Of a DNA stretch of 64,000 nucleotides, positions 35,701 to 48,330 are shown in pieces (positions within the stretch are counted from its first letter, which is position 1; every line of letters begins with the position of its first letter). A program made the position numbers and the translations under genes. The notes beneath the pieces were generated by a model that did no database searches, was not told the origin of the DNA, and was given only the letters and a program-made list of their open reading frames with translations. This DNA is from Ceratothoa steindachneri (taxonomy: Eukaryota; Arthropoda; Malacostraca; Isopoda; Cymothoidae). The DNA lies in contig OZ018337.1 of NCBI GenBank assembly GCA_963969495.1, positions 85,534,777 through 85,598,776 of the forward strand, written 5' to 3'.

Positions 35701-36361
35701 TTATAATTTGTTGAGTGAAAATTAATATTATCTCAATTAGTGCCAATTTTAATCGTAGCTGAATTAAAATGGTGAAAACAACTTCAGCATAATTTTACTT
35801 ACACGAGACTTATAGCAATTTTTCTCTCCACTTATAGAATATGGTTGTTATAATTTATAAAAAAAGAAATAAGGAAAAAATATATATCTCCTTTTACGTT
35901 GGAGAGGTTCAAACATCATAAATTTTATCCTTTCTCGGAGGTTAACTCACCTTTACAGCTCTACCTCCCTAGCGGACAATATTTCTCTTTCTTACGTTTC
36001 ATATTCGTAAACTATATTTCACATTCCAACACAAATACGGTTTTTTCGTGATTGGGAAAAAGAATTATGTGATATACAGGTGAAATACTACACTCTGACG
36101 TCCAACTCAACTACAGTCATATGAAAACCAGCATTCTCTTGCCATTAACTTCCCGTAACTGGAAAGTTGATTGTATACATGTTTGACAGACATCGAAGAT
36201 TGATGATAAAATGTAAAGATTAAAGATGGTGAAGACCTTTGTGTATTTAGTAATAAAGACAATCATATTAGGGTAAGAGGAGATTCTATCGGTAACGAAT
36301 TATCCTTAAGGACCGATAGTTTTGCTTTAAAAGAATTACTACTTAGAGATTACACTTGAAA

Positions 36362-36365
<4 letters not shown>
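35701..36365. other. No gene seen
   Basis: AT-rich sequence following the GC-rich block, with a purine-rich patch at 35,855-35,885. Confidence 0.4.

Positions 36366-36424
<59 letters not shown>
36366..36424. repeat. (TA)n microsatellite
   Basis: Pure TA repeat of about 29 units. Confidence 0.97.
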
Positions 36425-36426
<2 letters not shown>

Positions 36427-39129
36427 TCTTTTCATTACCTCGAGTGTAAATCTTAATTAATTTATTGGGTGAAATATCATAGGTCTCCTCCCCCTACAAT
36501 TATCAAGTTAGAGGTATTATTTTGCTGTTAAATTAGAGTAAGGTTAGTGTAGGTTAAATAGGCATTCTGCGTTGTCATTGCAAAGGAGGCTATTTTTGAC
36601 TTCTGGAGAAGATACACTAAAAATGTATTGATATTTTTCAATTTTCAAATTTTGGTATAAATATCTTTGTCAGAACTCAATAGTGAATAAAATTCTTTAT
36701 AATAAGATATTTTTTAATAGTTCCTTCTACAACATTAGTGAGTTATAAATTATTATTAGAGCTGAGGATTTGGACTCTGGTAATTCCAGATTTATATTGA
36801 TGAAATGAGTTAGGAAGAATGAAGAGGGATGGAAGGTGAAGTAAAACACATAAAATTTATTTTCTAAATCGGCATTTAATAATCGGATTGAGTTTAATTC
36901 AACTATGTAATTGGAAGAGATATTTAATAATATGAGCGCTACTCACTTAGGAAAAACGTATAAATATAATTTATTCACTAAGATTGCATGGGCAATAACC
37001 AGCCTTATTAATTCTTTAATTATAAGAATCATTATATAAATCCCTTAAATAATTAGAATTATATTCAACTATTTCCTGCGGATGGTACAACGAGATCAAA
37101 CTCCTAAGATTTCTTTACACTCTTGGCATTATGTTTTGGAATAGGCAAATATTTGAAAGAAGTATATCTATTATAAAAGAGAAATTTAATATAAAATTAT
37201 CTTTTTATATCAAGAAGATTCGTGCACTCTATTTCTTTCCTAAATCATTTTATTGTTACATAAGATATTTGTTTAAATTCTAAATAATTATAGAAGATCC
37301 GACTAATAAATATATGTCGGAAGGAGGAGACAATGAAATAGCATTCTATAAAATATTCAATTCAATACTTTGAAAATTTGGCCATGGATAAATTGAACCT
37401 AAACTATCTATTTGTCCTTTCTATTTATAGTTGTTTATATCATCCCAAGCTCATTTGATTCTTCAGATCTTGCATCATTCATTGCAATCAACACCTAAAG
37501 CAAGGGGATGTGAAATATTTCGATTTCTAAAATGTAAATATTTCGTGCAATATCTCTACAACGAAACATTAAAAAAAGCAAAATTCAAAGGCAAATATTA
37601 AAAAAACGATGGATTTATCGTAAATAGAAAACGAATCATCTAAAATTCTTACTTTATAATATGTTATTTGAATTAAGAGAAAATTGAATTTGCAAGTAAT
37701 TAACTCCTTTATTCGTCTTGGATCGTTAAGGAGATAATAGAAGAATCAAGTAAAACGTCTATTGATATATATGGAATAAAAAAAAATCTGCCGTTTCTAA
37801 ATGACAGATAATTTAGTGACAAAGTATCTATTATATTTACTTGTAGGTATTTTTATGTAAATGAAAGAAATTAAGCTGTTCGGGAACTAACCGTAGAAAA
37901 TATTAAAAAATTAAAGAAAAAAGGAATTGTCCTTTCAGATATTTTGCCTAGGGGAGACTAAGGAAAAGTATATCTGTTCCACATGTTTTGGTACGTTATA
38001 TGGAGTACGGATAACGTTAGGAGAGCAGTCTATCCTTTGTTTCCTAAGGCCCCAAAGCGATCTTTTATGACCATGTATATATCTGTTCTTACAAAATTCT
38101 GTTACACTCGTTTTTTATCTCTCGGGAGGTTAACTTACGTGTTAGAAAAGTTCCTTCAAAACAATCAAAGTTATACTTTTCCACGACGTGTGATAAAAAC
38201 TACTTTTCCATTGTGTATATATATATATATATGTTTTGAGATCGAAGTAAAAAGAATAGTGATCTCTGCTTTCATGCGCGCGGTGCACATCACGTCCGCC
38301 ATAGCTAAGCGGCTCACCTGAACTCGATGGCCGTCCACGGAGTCGCGGACTCAATTTTTACGTCTTGCAAGGGCCGTTACTGTTTGAAGTTTTCTTGGCA
38401 TTTGCCATACCCTTTTGCACACAAGTAGATCGCCTATTTAGAGCAATTGCTCCTCCTCTCAAAATAAAATGCTCAGTTTACTTACCGAGCTCACATTTTT
38501 TCTCATTTTATGCTTTCCTACCTTTTCTAAATATACAGCAATTTTCGCTAACGTTTAAACATCAAGATGAAGCTCATTGTTACATAAATCTTATTCATAT
38601 TGATGTAATAAGTATATAGTTTTTTCTGTTACAGTTATGTTTATCACTTGATAAAAAATGCACGCAAAGTTGACGTCTTGAGCAAAAGTCCGTTACATAT
38701 CTACTTTATAACGTCCATAGTTGCAAAAACATTCTCACAACTTATTTTCGGGATTTTAGAGTTTTTCAAGAGGGAAGTTATACTAAAAGAAGTAGAATAA
38801 TCTGAAAAAACTGAAGTGGAGAGTCAGAAAGAATTAAAAAGGGAAAAGACGATTCAGTCACCTGGATGACTACATTATGTAATGGCCTACTACTCTCCTT
38901 CGCCTTCCTGTTTCACCTTAAGAAATTTAAGGTTGCGTGGAGTCCTTCTACCTTAAAGGTTTGGAAAAGAGATCTGTATCCTTGAGAAGAATCAAACTTT
39001 TCACATCACAGAAGATAATTTCAATACGGATTAGACTTCTCTCAAACTCCAAATTCTTTCTATTATACACTCACACGGTTTCTTTCAGAAAATATATATT
39101 ACTTAAAGCTAGTCATACACTCATAAATG
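36425..39129. other. No gene seen
   Basis: AT-rich. A short (AT)n occurs at 38,216-38,232. Open frames at 37,983-38,321 and 38,365-38,619 have no known domain. The tRNA-like patch at 38,294-38,350 is listed separately. Confidence 0.4.
38294..38350 (+). other. Short tRNA-like fold, uncertain
   Basis: GTCCGC (38,294-38,299) pairs perfectly with GCGGAC (38,345-38,350), and TAGCTAAGCGG just inside resembles a tRNA box A. The span is only 57 nt, and GAACTCGATGG in the box B position is a poor match. It could be a truncated tRNA-like remnant or a chance inverted repeat. Confidence 0.25.
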
Positions 39130-40262
39130 AGAGCCCACGCCACGCTCCTCGCCATCCAAGTCAAAAATACATTGATGATGAAGTTATGCTGCTAATTAAC
39201 TGCTTTCAACTATGCCATTCACCTAAAATGTATGTTCAACCTGCAGAATTTCATGAAGTGACGGATGAAGATTCAGGTGTTTAGAGTCATTTCTTTCCAG
39301 ACAACCTCACTGGTAACAAACAACGTGCAAAGGTTGAATTGGTAAATGAAAGAGATTCTGGTTCCGTGGCAAGTACACAAAGTTACCTAAAGTAAGTCTG
39401 GTTTTGGACTTATCTGCCCCTAGTATTAGAACTTTGCCTTTTCCTGAGTATAATCTTAAAATTCCAGGCATCCAAACCGTGTGTAATTGTTTGAGATATT
39501 CTTTGATGAAGATCTCATAGAGCTCATGGTTGAACAAAGCACCCTTTTTTGTTTGTCAAAAACTGGCCTAACATAAATCAAAACAAAGAAGTAATTAAGG
39601 ACTTTTTAGGAATTCTGATTGTTTCGGGCTACCACCCATTACCAAGCAAAGAAATGTTTTGGTCTTCAGGAGCTTATCTGCGAAATTCAGCAAAATATGA
39701 ATTAATGAGACTTGACAAATTTGATATTATCATTAAACTCTTACATTTTCCTCAAATAGCCAGTTTAATGTAAATGATAAGTACATCAAAATCCGCTCAC
39801 TACTCACTCATCCCCCCCAAAAAAAATATTTGTGATTTATTTCATACTAACACAATTTATATTACATGATGAAGCTATGGTTGAGTATTTTGGTAAGTAT
39901 GGGTTTCAATCAAACAATCTGTAGCAAGCCAATACGCTTTGGTTATAAAGTTTGGTGCCAAAACACTTCCTCTGGCTACCTAATATCTTTGGATTCCTCC
40001 CATGTTAAAACATTTCATGATAATGAAAGAAATGAAAGACAGTTCGGAAAATCTGCTTTCACATTGCTTCATCCTTCGGATAAGTTTAGCGAAGAAAATA
40101 AAAATTACCCTTACCACATTTTTTTTTCATAACTAATTCACAACATTGCCAAAGCTAGAAGAAATAACGACACGAGGTTGCAATGGAACAGCAACAATGA
40201 GAGAAAATCGTCTTGGAAAAGATTGTCCAATCGGGAATGGGAAGGATATTAAAAATAAATAA
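39130..40262 (+). pseudogene. piggyBac-like (PGBD-type) transposase relic, copy 2
   Basis: Plus strand. The N-terminal part VQPAEFHEVTDEDSGV and DNLTGNKQRAKVELV resembles the acidic leader of PGBD-type proteins. Next come KNWPNINQNKEVIKDFLGIL, VSGYHPLPSKEMFWSS and FDIIIKLLHFPQ (39,549-39,770). After a frameshift, DEAMVEYFGKYG (39,870-39,905) and IRFGYKVWCQNTSSGYLISL lead to the first catalytic Asp (codon 39,992-39,994). YPYHIFF follows at 40,110-40,130, where the second Asp should come in an FFDN-type motif but the frame breaks. GCNGTATMRENRLGKDCPI is then readable in another frame. It ends near 40,262, so the third Asp and the C-terminus are missing. Distinct lineage from the relic at 30.7 kb. 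Confidence 0.85.
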
Positions 40263-40479
40263 TTCAGAAGAAAACGGGTTAATTAAACAATATAAATATA
40301 ATATAAAAATGAACTATTAACAAATAAAGGATGGTTTATTCCCTTCAAAGTAAATTTGTCAATAAAAATAATTCAATTAATATTGACCGGTATATCGCTT
40401 CAATTATTAAACTGCTAAAATAATTCATTCCTGAATTAATACTTATCTAGCGCTCCCCCCTATGGTAAAGTGAATTAAA
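40263..40479. other. No gene seen
   Basis: AT-rich spacer. Confidence 0.4.
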
Positions 40480-40905
40480 TATTAATAATAACTGTGAATA
40501 TTAATGAACGAGGGTGAAAACGTGGACGGACCAATGGAAAAGAGACTTCCAAATGTGTCTCCCATCGGCCAAGAAAGAAGGGAAAAAATTACCTTTATTT
40601 GAATGGTTGGGAGGCGTCAAGTAAAGCATGCGGTGCATTGTGTCTTCTCATTCCGTAAATTCAATTGATTGGTTATGGAAACGCTTCGGCGCATCGTACC
40701 TTCCTTCTCCGGGGAAAAGAAAGGAGAGCCTACCCCCTTCTTTCTCCAATTAGGAGGGTGTCTTCCCCCGCTTTAGAATGCACATCTGAGAGTGGGAATG
40801 TCGTGTGGGAAGTTCTTCGCAACAGGGACTTGGACTTTCCTCCACGGAAAGCTCAAGCCGATCTTTCGACGTGGCTAGGGTTAAGGCGTTAAATCTTTAG
40901 TGTCC
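40480..40905. other. GC-richer unidentified block
   Basis: About 400 bp of higher G+C with a CCAAT motif near 40,530 and small inverted repeats (TCTCC-aatta-GGAG near 40,744). A 75-codon plus-strand frame (40,665-40,892) has no known domain. It could be another LTR-type fragment, but no partner copy was found. Confidence 0.3.
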
Positions 40906-40930
40906 TCCGGGGATTACTTACACACATACC

Positions 40931-40966
<36 letters not shown>
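40931..40966. repeat. (TA)n microsatellite
   Basis: TA repeat with one TG interruption, about 36 bp. Confidence 0.95.
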
Positions 40967-40967
<1 letters not shown>

Positions 40968-41632
40968 TAGGTGAAATATTGTCGTGTTTATAAATCACAT
41001 CCGATCTAAATTTAACCCAATATTATTTTGAAAGAAATTGTTCCCAAATTATAACTCCTACTTTACCTTCTTTTTCTCCTCTTTGTATTTGTTATGTTTA
41101 TCGTTTCGTGTAATTCACCTAATCTTATGCTTGTGTACGTATTTATTCATTGTAAATTTCTTATATAGTTTTTATTTCTTTGATTCCATTCCTCTCGCTT
41201 TCTTCTCTTTCACTCATTTGTATCTTTATTGCATATTCCTCGATTTATGTTGTGGTCTGTTGAGATCATCATAATATATTTATCGTGCACACTATATGTG
41301 CACACAAAAAGCCATGAACTAGTAATGTCTACTCTCAACCAATGTAAATAAATTGGTGTGTCTGAAACGAAAAAAAAGAAACTCCAATGAAACATTGTAA
41401 GAATTAAAAGGATATTTTAGAACCATTTCCAATTTTTCATTTCACGAAAAGACCAAAGTCGCGGTGATAATGTAAATTTGGAATGAGACTAATTAATCTG
41501 TGGTTTCAAACTAATCTTAAAATCAATGAACTAAATCGTAACCACATTCAGTAAGCAGCACATTACAACCACCATATTATATTTCTATTTAGTTAAGGAA
41601 AGCGTAAAAGGGGTTTAACTAAATTTCAAAAG

Positions 41633-41634
<2 letters not shown>
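40967..41634. other. No gene seen
   Basis: AT-rich. A hydrophobic 78-codon frame (41,038-41,274) is Phe/Leu/Tyr-rich as expected from a pyrimidine-rich strand and is not supported as a gene. Confidence 0.4.

Positions 41635-41692
<58 letters not shown>
41635..41692. repeat. (AT)n microsatellite
   Basis: Pure AT repeat of about 29 units. Confidence 0.97.
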
Positions 41693-41694
<2 letters not shown>

Positions 41695-42548
41695 GTATAT
41701 TTGTAAATGTGTTCAAGTATAAAACGAGCAAATCGAGGAGGAGAGAGATTCATTCGAGGTCATTTCGAGGAGCAGTTTCCCATATCGCTCGGGTTATATC
41801 AGTCGAGTCATTTACTCCACATTAGGAGATAACATTTACGCAACTAATCTTACATCAAAACGAGTCTTATTCATTCATCGTACCAAAGCACGAACATTAA
41901 GATAGCTATATTTAAGAATCATCAAATATAAGACAGTGAAGTCGATAATCAATCTAATTTGAACTCCTCCTCCATTTGCTACCCAAAGCTACTAAATAAA
42001 TAGAACCGCAGTCTTCGTATTTTCATCACCATAGTGCTCGAAGGAAAAATCATATCAAAATTTCTGTTCATCGCCCAGTCCAAGATATTCATCATTACCC
42101 TTTTGAGTTAAGTAATAATTTCTTGGAACGTTATTGTATTACCCAAATCCGGTTCAACGATCAACGCTTCGCAACAATCTTATGGGAAGCGCAAAATAAA
42201 AGAGGATCACGAAACGAGGTAGAATATAAGTATATTAAGGTGATCCTCTTATCATCCAAATCATTTATTCAAACTCATACAATGCCTCTGCCCCTGCCTC
42301 ATATATTTTTCCACCGCCCATTGGGCTGAAAACTACGGTGGAATTTTATTTTCTGCCTCCATCCATTTCATACTCTTATTTTCGTGTAAGGCAAAACATG
42401 TATCTTGATTTTGTTTTTATGTTTCTATTAGTTAAAAGAATCTTGTTTTACATGTGAAGAAACAGAATAAACTTCAAAACAACTTGAAATTGGCTTTTGA
42501 TTTTTCCTGTGGGACATCTTGGAATATATAAATATATATATATATATA
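41693..42548. other. No gene seen
   Basis: AT-rich with no recognisable motif. It ends in (TA)n at 42,524-42,551, which abuts the MITE-like element. Confidence 0.4.
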
Positions 42549-42762
42549 TATGCAGATACACTCACAAAGGAAAAGTAAAAAACGATTCCTAGCGCTTTCA
42601 TCTGTATTCTTAAGGTTTAGTTGTGGGTAGTCTAATCCCTCCTTCCATTATTAAGGCAATGTATGTCCAGCTTCTTGTTCATTCCTTGAAAACGTCTTTA
42701 ACAATGACGAAAAAAGTGCTCTGAATGTTTTTTCACTCTTCCTGTGTGGGTGTATCTGCATA
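42549..42762. mobile_element. MITE-like foldback element
   Basis: The left arm from 42,549 (TATGCAGATACACTCACA) and the reverse complement of the right arm ending at 42,762 (TATGCAGATACACCCACA) match for about 50 bases. The match continues through a shared A-rich stretch to AGCGCTTTC versus AGCACTTTT. The element is 214 bp, non-coding, and lies against a TA microsatellite. A second (AT)n run is at 42,800-42,823. The structure fits a non-autonomous DNA transposon. The superfamily cannot be set from the ends alone, and the target duplication is hidden by the TA repeat. Confidence 0.75.
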
Positions 42763-43939
42763 ATTTTGACTCAAGTGCACTTTGTGAGTATTATTTATTT
42801 ATATATATATATATAAATATATGTTTCTGATTGGGAAATTTGGAAAAATATTCTCGAATCTTTGTTAGTTTTTATTATTTCTTGTACCCTTTATTTGTTG
42901 CATACCTTTAATATTTGTAAACGAGAATTAAGTATAACAATGGAAGATTTTATCTCGCGCAAATAATTAAATATACTAGCATGTGTCCAGCGGGATATGA
43001 TAAGTGTTTGGAACCAAGCTTCACCTTTAGGCAACGTTAAAAATTCTTCTGGTTCGATGTAATTAAAAAAAATGTGCGTAAAATTGCTTTAAGTTCCTAA
43101 GCCTTGAGAGAAGTAGAAAGCAAATAGTTTTGCCACCTTTTGCACGGAGATCTCCGGAAAGAAACAACTAACGGAGGCCTCCTTTTTATCTATGAAATTC
43201 CACCTTTTCTAAACTGTTCCACTACATGTTTTATTCATTGCATGGTTTCTTAGAAAGTCTCTAACGATTGGCTAAAGCAATGTATTTTTAGTACCACCTC
43301 GTTTATTACAGTTACGAATCTTTACAATATGCCAACAAATGAAAGGGTTTGATCTGTGAAAAGTTCGACACAAAATAAATTGGGAAAACCATAAGATAGT
43401 AATTACTTAAATTACAAGAGTTATAATCATATCTTTTACTCTCCTTTTATACCAAATTAATTTATACCCTTTCAGTATTGTGCACAAACTAGCTAATGAT
43501 CAATAAATTTAATATGATCAAATTTCTAGATAATCTTCCGCACTCGCCAAGTCTTCACTCTTGCTTCACTTCGCCTTAAAAGTGTGACTCAAAATTCCAA
43601 AATTGAGCACATAATTTTAATTCTGGTCAGACATTAAAGACACTTTAGGCACTTGTCTGTCTATTTTAAAAATGATGTCTTTCTATTTTGGAGAATGATG
43701 TCTGTCTGATTTGTGATTCAGAAGATAGGCAACGAGTTTTTCTTCCAAAGATTCTTAAATTCAGTATATTTCTGCTATTCTTTTTAATATGAACAATTGT
43801 CTAAAAGACCTGTTTTTATCCAGGAGGATCAGAAGTTAATAATGAAATAGACATAAATATTAGTTTGACAATCGCTGTTGAGCTTATTGCATTTGGATAG
43901 AAGTAGCAGGAAGTATTCAGTTTTTACACCAAACATCGT
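42763..43939. other. No gene seen
   Basis: AT-rich with the (AT)n run at 42,800-42,823. Two near-identical phrases (AATGATGTCTKTCT) are repeated near 43,672 and 43,695. Confidence 0.4.
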
Positions 43940-44265
43940 TCACGAGAACCTTCGTCGCCCATGGTCAGAGGGACTTGTTGAGCGTCAGAGATATGTGGAT
44001 ATAGATACCTATCGGCAGGATTCCTTGGAATAGAGAGTGCATGATTGTGTGTTGTGCTGCGAAGACGGGAGAGGAAGGAAAGCAGTGTTGTACTTGGTTA
44101 TGGGTGTGATGAGAAGTGTAAGATCTACCCACCTGAATACAGGGTTAATCGAACAACGTCCATCGAATGGTAGCCACATCTCTCCGTGAACTGACGTTTG
44201 TGTCCCCTCAGGCCGGGATCGAACTCGGTACTGCAACATTAACGGACCAACGCCATATTCACTCG
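43940..44265 (-). mobile_element. tRNA-derived SINE candidate
   Basis: On the minus strand TGGCGTTGGTCCG (44,243-44,255) resembles an RNA polymerase III box A. About 17 bases further, GAGTTCGATCCC (44,215-44,226) is a near-perfect box B. The following body is GC-richer than its surroundings down to about 43,940. tRNA-like promoter heads of this kind are the hallmark of SINEs. No flanking direct repeat or second copy in the window was identified, so the 3' end is approximate. Overlapping open frames here are incidental. Confidence 0.6.
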
Positions 44266-47200
44266 AACTAATTTCTTTAGTCATTGTTATTACAAGGGTG
44301 ACCTTAGGCACTAGGTGTTTCCTGCTCGTGGATTTGGAGCTGAATGTCCCACGCATTAGTTTGCTACCTTCCATTGAAAGAAGACCGATCGATCCCTGTT
44401 GCCGTTGGGATCATCAGCGATTTTCTTTACAATCGATTGAGAAATTTCATTTTCCGATCGCTGACTTTATTCACGCTTGTAAAGGGATCAATTGACTTGG
44501 AAATAACACAAACGGCGATTTTTCAGGCATTATCTTGCAGTTGTGCAGTGTAATGAAGCATCAAACCCTTCTATTATGACGCTCTCTGCCAAACATTCTT
44601 ACGCCACACAATATGTTTTCAGGTGTGCTGCGGACGCACTTCATTTCCATGCTTTATAAAACTCTGACCATCAAATTAACTATGCAAATTAATGGTAAAT
44701 TTATATTTTTACGTTATTATAGATATCTGCTTCTCACTCTGTACACTAATGATCTCCGTCTAAAATGCTCGATTTCTTAGAACATAAAAAAATGTCTTCA
44801 ACCAACCATACTTATTAACTCCAATACCTTATGCTAATTTGAATGTAGATTCATAAAATTCTACCTGCCTCAGAGTTTAGTTGTAGTACAAATAATTGGC
44901 CACTTTCAAAGATATTTATCCACACTTGACCGAACAGTCAATTTTCTTACTGCTTGCTCCATTATATCAAATTTACTTTGAAAATGATCCTTATTAAAAT
45001 TTAGTTTTCCTTCTCTAGTTCCCATCATTTTCGAATATTGTTCATTTAATAGGCCATTTTTAAGAGTTTACTTAAAGGAATTTGATAACGACGTTAGGTG
45101 GAGCCTTTGTCGAGTCGATGAACTGTTTCTAGGACTTTACTCCTCAATAGAAGGATTTTCTTAGTTACAAGAATTGGCAATTGGACAGATGAATATGGGT
45201 GAGAAAGTGAGCTTATTTGGCTGAAAATAAATGGAAATGAGTAATTTAAATTAGAATGGGTTGAAAATAAATTATTCCAGCCAGGGTTGTAATAATCTTT
45301 TTATTTATTCTATTTTACATGATTCAGTCACTAAATTAAACGCTCATTGCAATGGTAACATTTTAATTTATCCTGCTACACTCAACACTCAAACCCTTAT
45401 TAATCATGAGATCTCTGATCGCTCTCACACATATTACTACCAATTACTATTACAATTTAGTTGCAATCTTCTTCAGCTTTACTGCATTTTTTAACAAACA
45501 ATGTAATTAAAGATCACATTTTATACGGAAAAAGGAGAAATAAAAAAAATGGCACTTAGAAAGAAAAGGAAAGTGGCAAAGTAGTGGCATTGAGGCAAAC
45601 AATATCTATTTAGAGGTTTAGTGAACTGGAAAAGGCAAATATTGTTTTTTTGATTTTTTAAGTGGAAAATTGCCTTAAATTTTGGAAATCAAGGGGGTAA
45701 ATAAAATTGTCAAAGAAGTCAGATTGATCGAAGATGTTCAGAGTGACTCGATCAGCCCAACTTTTGACATTTATTGTATGAAGACTCTTTTAAGGGAGCC
45801 AATCTTAAAAGTTTTCACTAAAGTCCTTTTTCCAAACTGATAAAAGTCTTATGAGAAGATTCGGACTTTCAATGTACGCTTAAATGCACCGAGAATTGCG
45901 GAGAATGATCGTAACAACAACTATTCATAAATGAGATCTGTAATGGGAGTTATTTTTCTGCTTTGATTTTAAGTCTGAAAGTAGATCACCCATCAAAGGG
46001 CAAAAATATATTTTCCATTTGTTTCTAAATTATTTCAGTGTTTAGTTTTGTATATATTGGATATTCCTCTAAAATATTGATGCACTTTTCTTGACGAGTT
46101 CTTGTCAGTAAAAGGGATAAAGTAGTTTCTGGTCCAAACCTGCAACATCGGTATTCGAATTATATATGATTTTTCTAATTTTTCCTTTATTTACGCACGC
46201 TTTGCAGAGAAAATTAAAATATATATGGAGAATTTAGTTATTTGATACGTCTAAAGGTTGTTAATTACCATACTTCGTTACACTCATTATTTGTGGAAGA
46301 GAGGCGACGGTTATCTTCAACGGGTAAAAATCTTAACCGAAGTCTTCCTGTTCTGAACATATAGGAATATTCATTTGGGCTCAAATTAGACCTTATTTTT
46401 ATTTAGCAGCAGTTTACTTATTAATTAAGCCAATTTTAAAAAGTGCAAATTTGATGGAAAGTATGTTCTAATCCTATGGAGTGAAAGGAAATTGCCAAAA
46501 TTCAACCCAACTGTGCCCATCATATAGATTTTCCGCATTTACTCTACCAAGGAAATTATTAAAGTCGAGAATTCCTCGAAATCTCTTGTTTCTACCTTCA
46601 TCTACCACTTTATGGAGCAGATGTCAGGTCCTGAAAATTATTAAATCATAAATTTACCACTACTATTTTAGGGATACGGCAGCAGAAACCTTTTAATTGA
46701 TGCCTTCGATTTTGATGCAATAGGATTTTGCTAAATTATTGGTACAATTCTCAACTTATTCTCATTTGAGATTCCATATTTTCTAATGTAAAATTGACGA
46801 ATAAACTTCTTGCTTCACCAAAGGCATCTGTTTATATATTAAGGGATATGTATATATTAAAGGTAAATGAAAGAGGGCATAAATGCACTCCTGTGAATCC
46901 TCGTCAACTTAGGCCTTTTCATATCTTTCCTGGGAGAAAAAAGAAGCTTAACTGAATATTATTTAACCCAGGCCCTCACGAAATAATGAACTTGAAGTAA
47001 TTCAAACTGTTTGACAGATATATTCTCTAACATTAAAAACAGTTATTTAATATGACACATTGCTCCTTCCTTCTTTCCGAAAGGATATATATATATATAT
47101 AAGGTCCTTTGCTTTACTCAAAAGAGAGTAGGAATCTCGAGACCTTCAAACATTTCATTTCTAAAATTAAATCATTAAAATTTTATCTATTCTATGATAA

Positions 47201-47925
47201 AAAGCCCTGATCCTAAAAACTCTCATTCAATTCGAGGATTCATTATCAATAATATTTTCATCATTTTTCACTTTATAATTTTCCAAGTCATCAATGACTC
47301 TTTATTCGAAGTATTTTTTTATTTCTAAATATTTAAAATTGGGAGAAATCATTCTTTCCATGAAACCTTTCTACGATATTATTAATCAAATTCAATCTTT
47401 TTGAACCTTGCGCCATTTCTGCTTTAATTGATAAAGATAATAAAGTTCTTCTAATTATTTCGACCACACCATCAGTAATATGCCATTCTTTACATGGTTA
47501 TCATTATTTTACCTTGTCCAGAGGCTACAGACTGAAGTTCTGCCTGTAATGCGTGAGCTCACCCTGTAAGAAGGATTAACGAAGTAGGTACTCTTTTTTC
47601 TATGTTTAAAATGATAATAAATGCCGCATTAGTTATGAAATTTCGTAAAAGGATTCAGGTACCTTACCTCATCGTACATATGACGTCTTGCAACAGTAGT
47701 TTGAAGAAAGGAGAGGATAAACCACACTAAAACTACGAGGTAAATTGCCTCCATCGTTTATTTTTGCTCTCCAATCCCTTCCTTATTTGATTTTTTCTTG
47801 ATTAGTTTTTATTCGTAACTAACTAGTGTTGTTGATGAGCACCCTACAACCACAAAGAACTGAAAGCCGAAATTAACAGCAAAAAACGTGAGTAAGTGTT
47901 AAGTAAATTTTTCAGTCTGTACCCG
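44266..47925. other. Long stretch without a supportable gene
   Basis: AT-rich, with a short (AT)n at 47,084-47,101. A few 65-77 codon frames (44,298-44,553 and 45,261-45,494) have no known motif. Confidence 0.4.
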
Positions 47926-48330
47926 TCTTTTCAACATCACCTTCGACACTACTAAAATAGCAAAAAAGGCAACCATCGAAGGCCTCCTGCAAAGGCCTAT
48001 GAATCAGTATGGAAAAGAGAGAACTAGAAAAGTTCTTAAACATTCGTAGGTGTTTCATGTGCTTTAAAGAAGAACGACTCTCAGCTTAAAATTCATCGAT
48101 AGGGAAAAACTATAATGTAGCTACATAGTGTGGCCTGAAAACCAGGGCACCTCTTCACCATCCATGCGACCCATATGCATAACTGACACCTCATTCAACG
48201 ATTAGTTAGCGCTTTACGATGCAAATTTCATGTTGTTGATAGAATGTTGCGCTTGTCCAGCTACAATATGTACAGTCTCTCCAGGAAAGAAACCCACATG
48301 CTTGGCTTTGTTGGGCAGAAACGACGATTG
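47926..48330 (+). pseudogene. Possible BEL/Pao-type gag scrap
   Basis: A plus-strand frame reads RRCFMCFKEERLSA, a stop, NSSIGKNYNVAT, a stop, then CGLKTRAPLHHP. This resembles the C-x2-C, then C, then C-G-x-x-H-H-x-L-L-H-P layout in the zinc-binding end of BEL/Pao gag proteins, with the GH and several Cys/His replaced. Upstream, ATIEGLLQRPMNQYGKERTR is protein-like but not diagnostic. Weak evidence, given two internal stops and missing ligands. Confidence 0.25.

Noticed and set aside
44009..44553. Open frames of 65-121 codons around the SINE candidate
   Set aside because: They run across the polymerase III-type head on both strands without any domain, so they are incidental.
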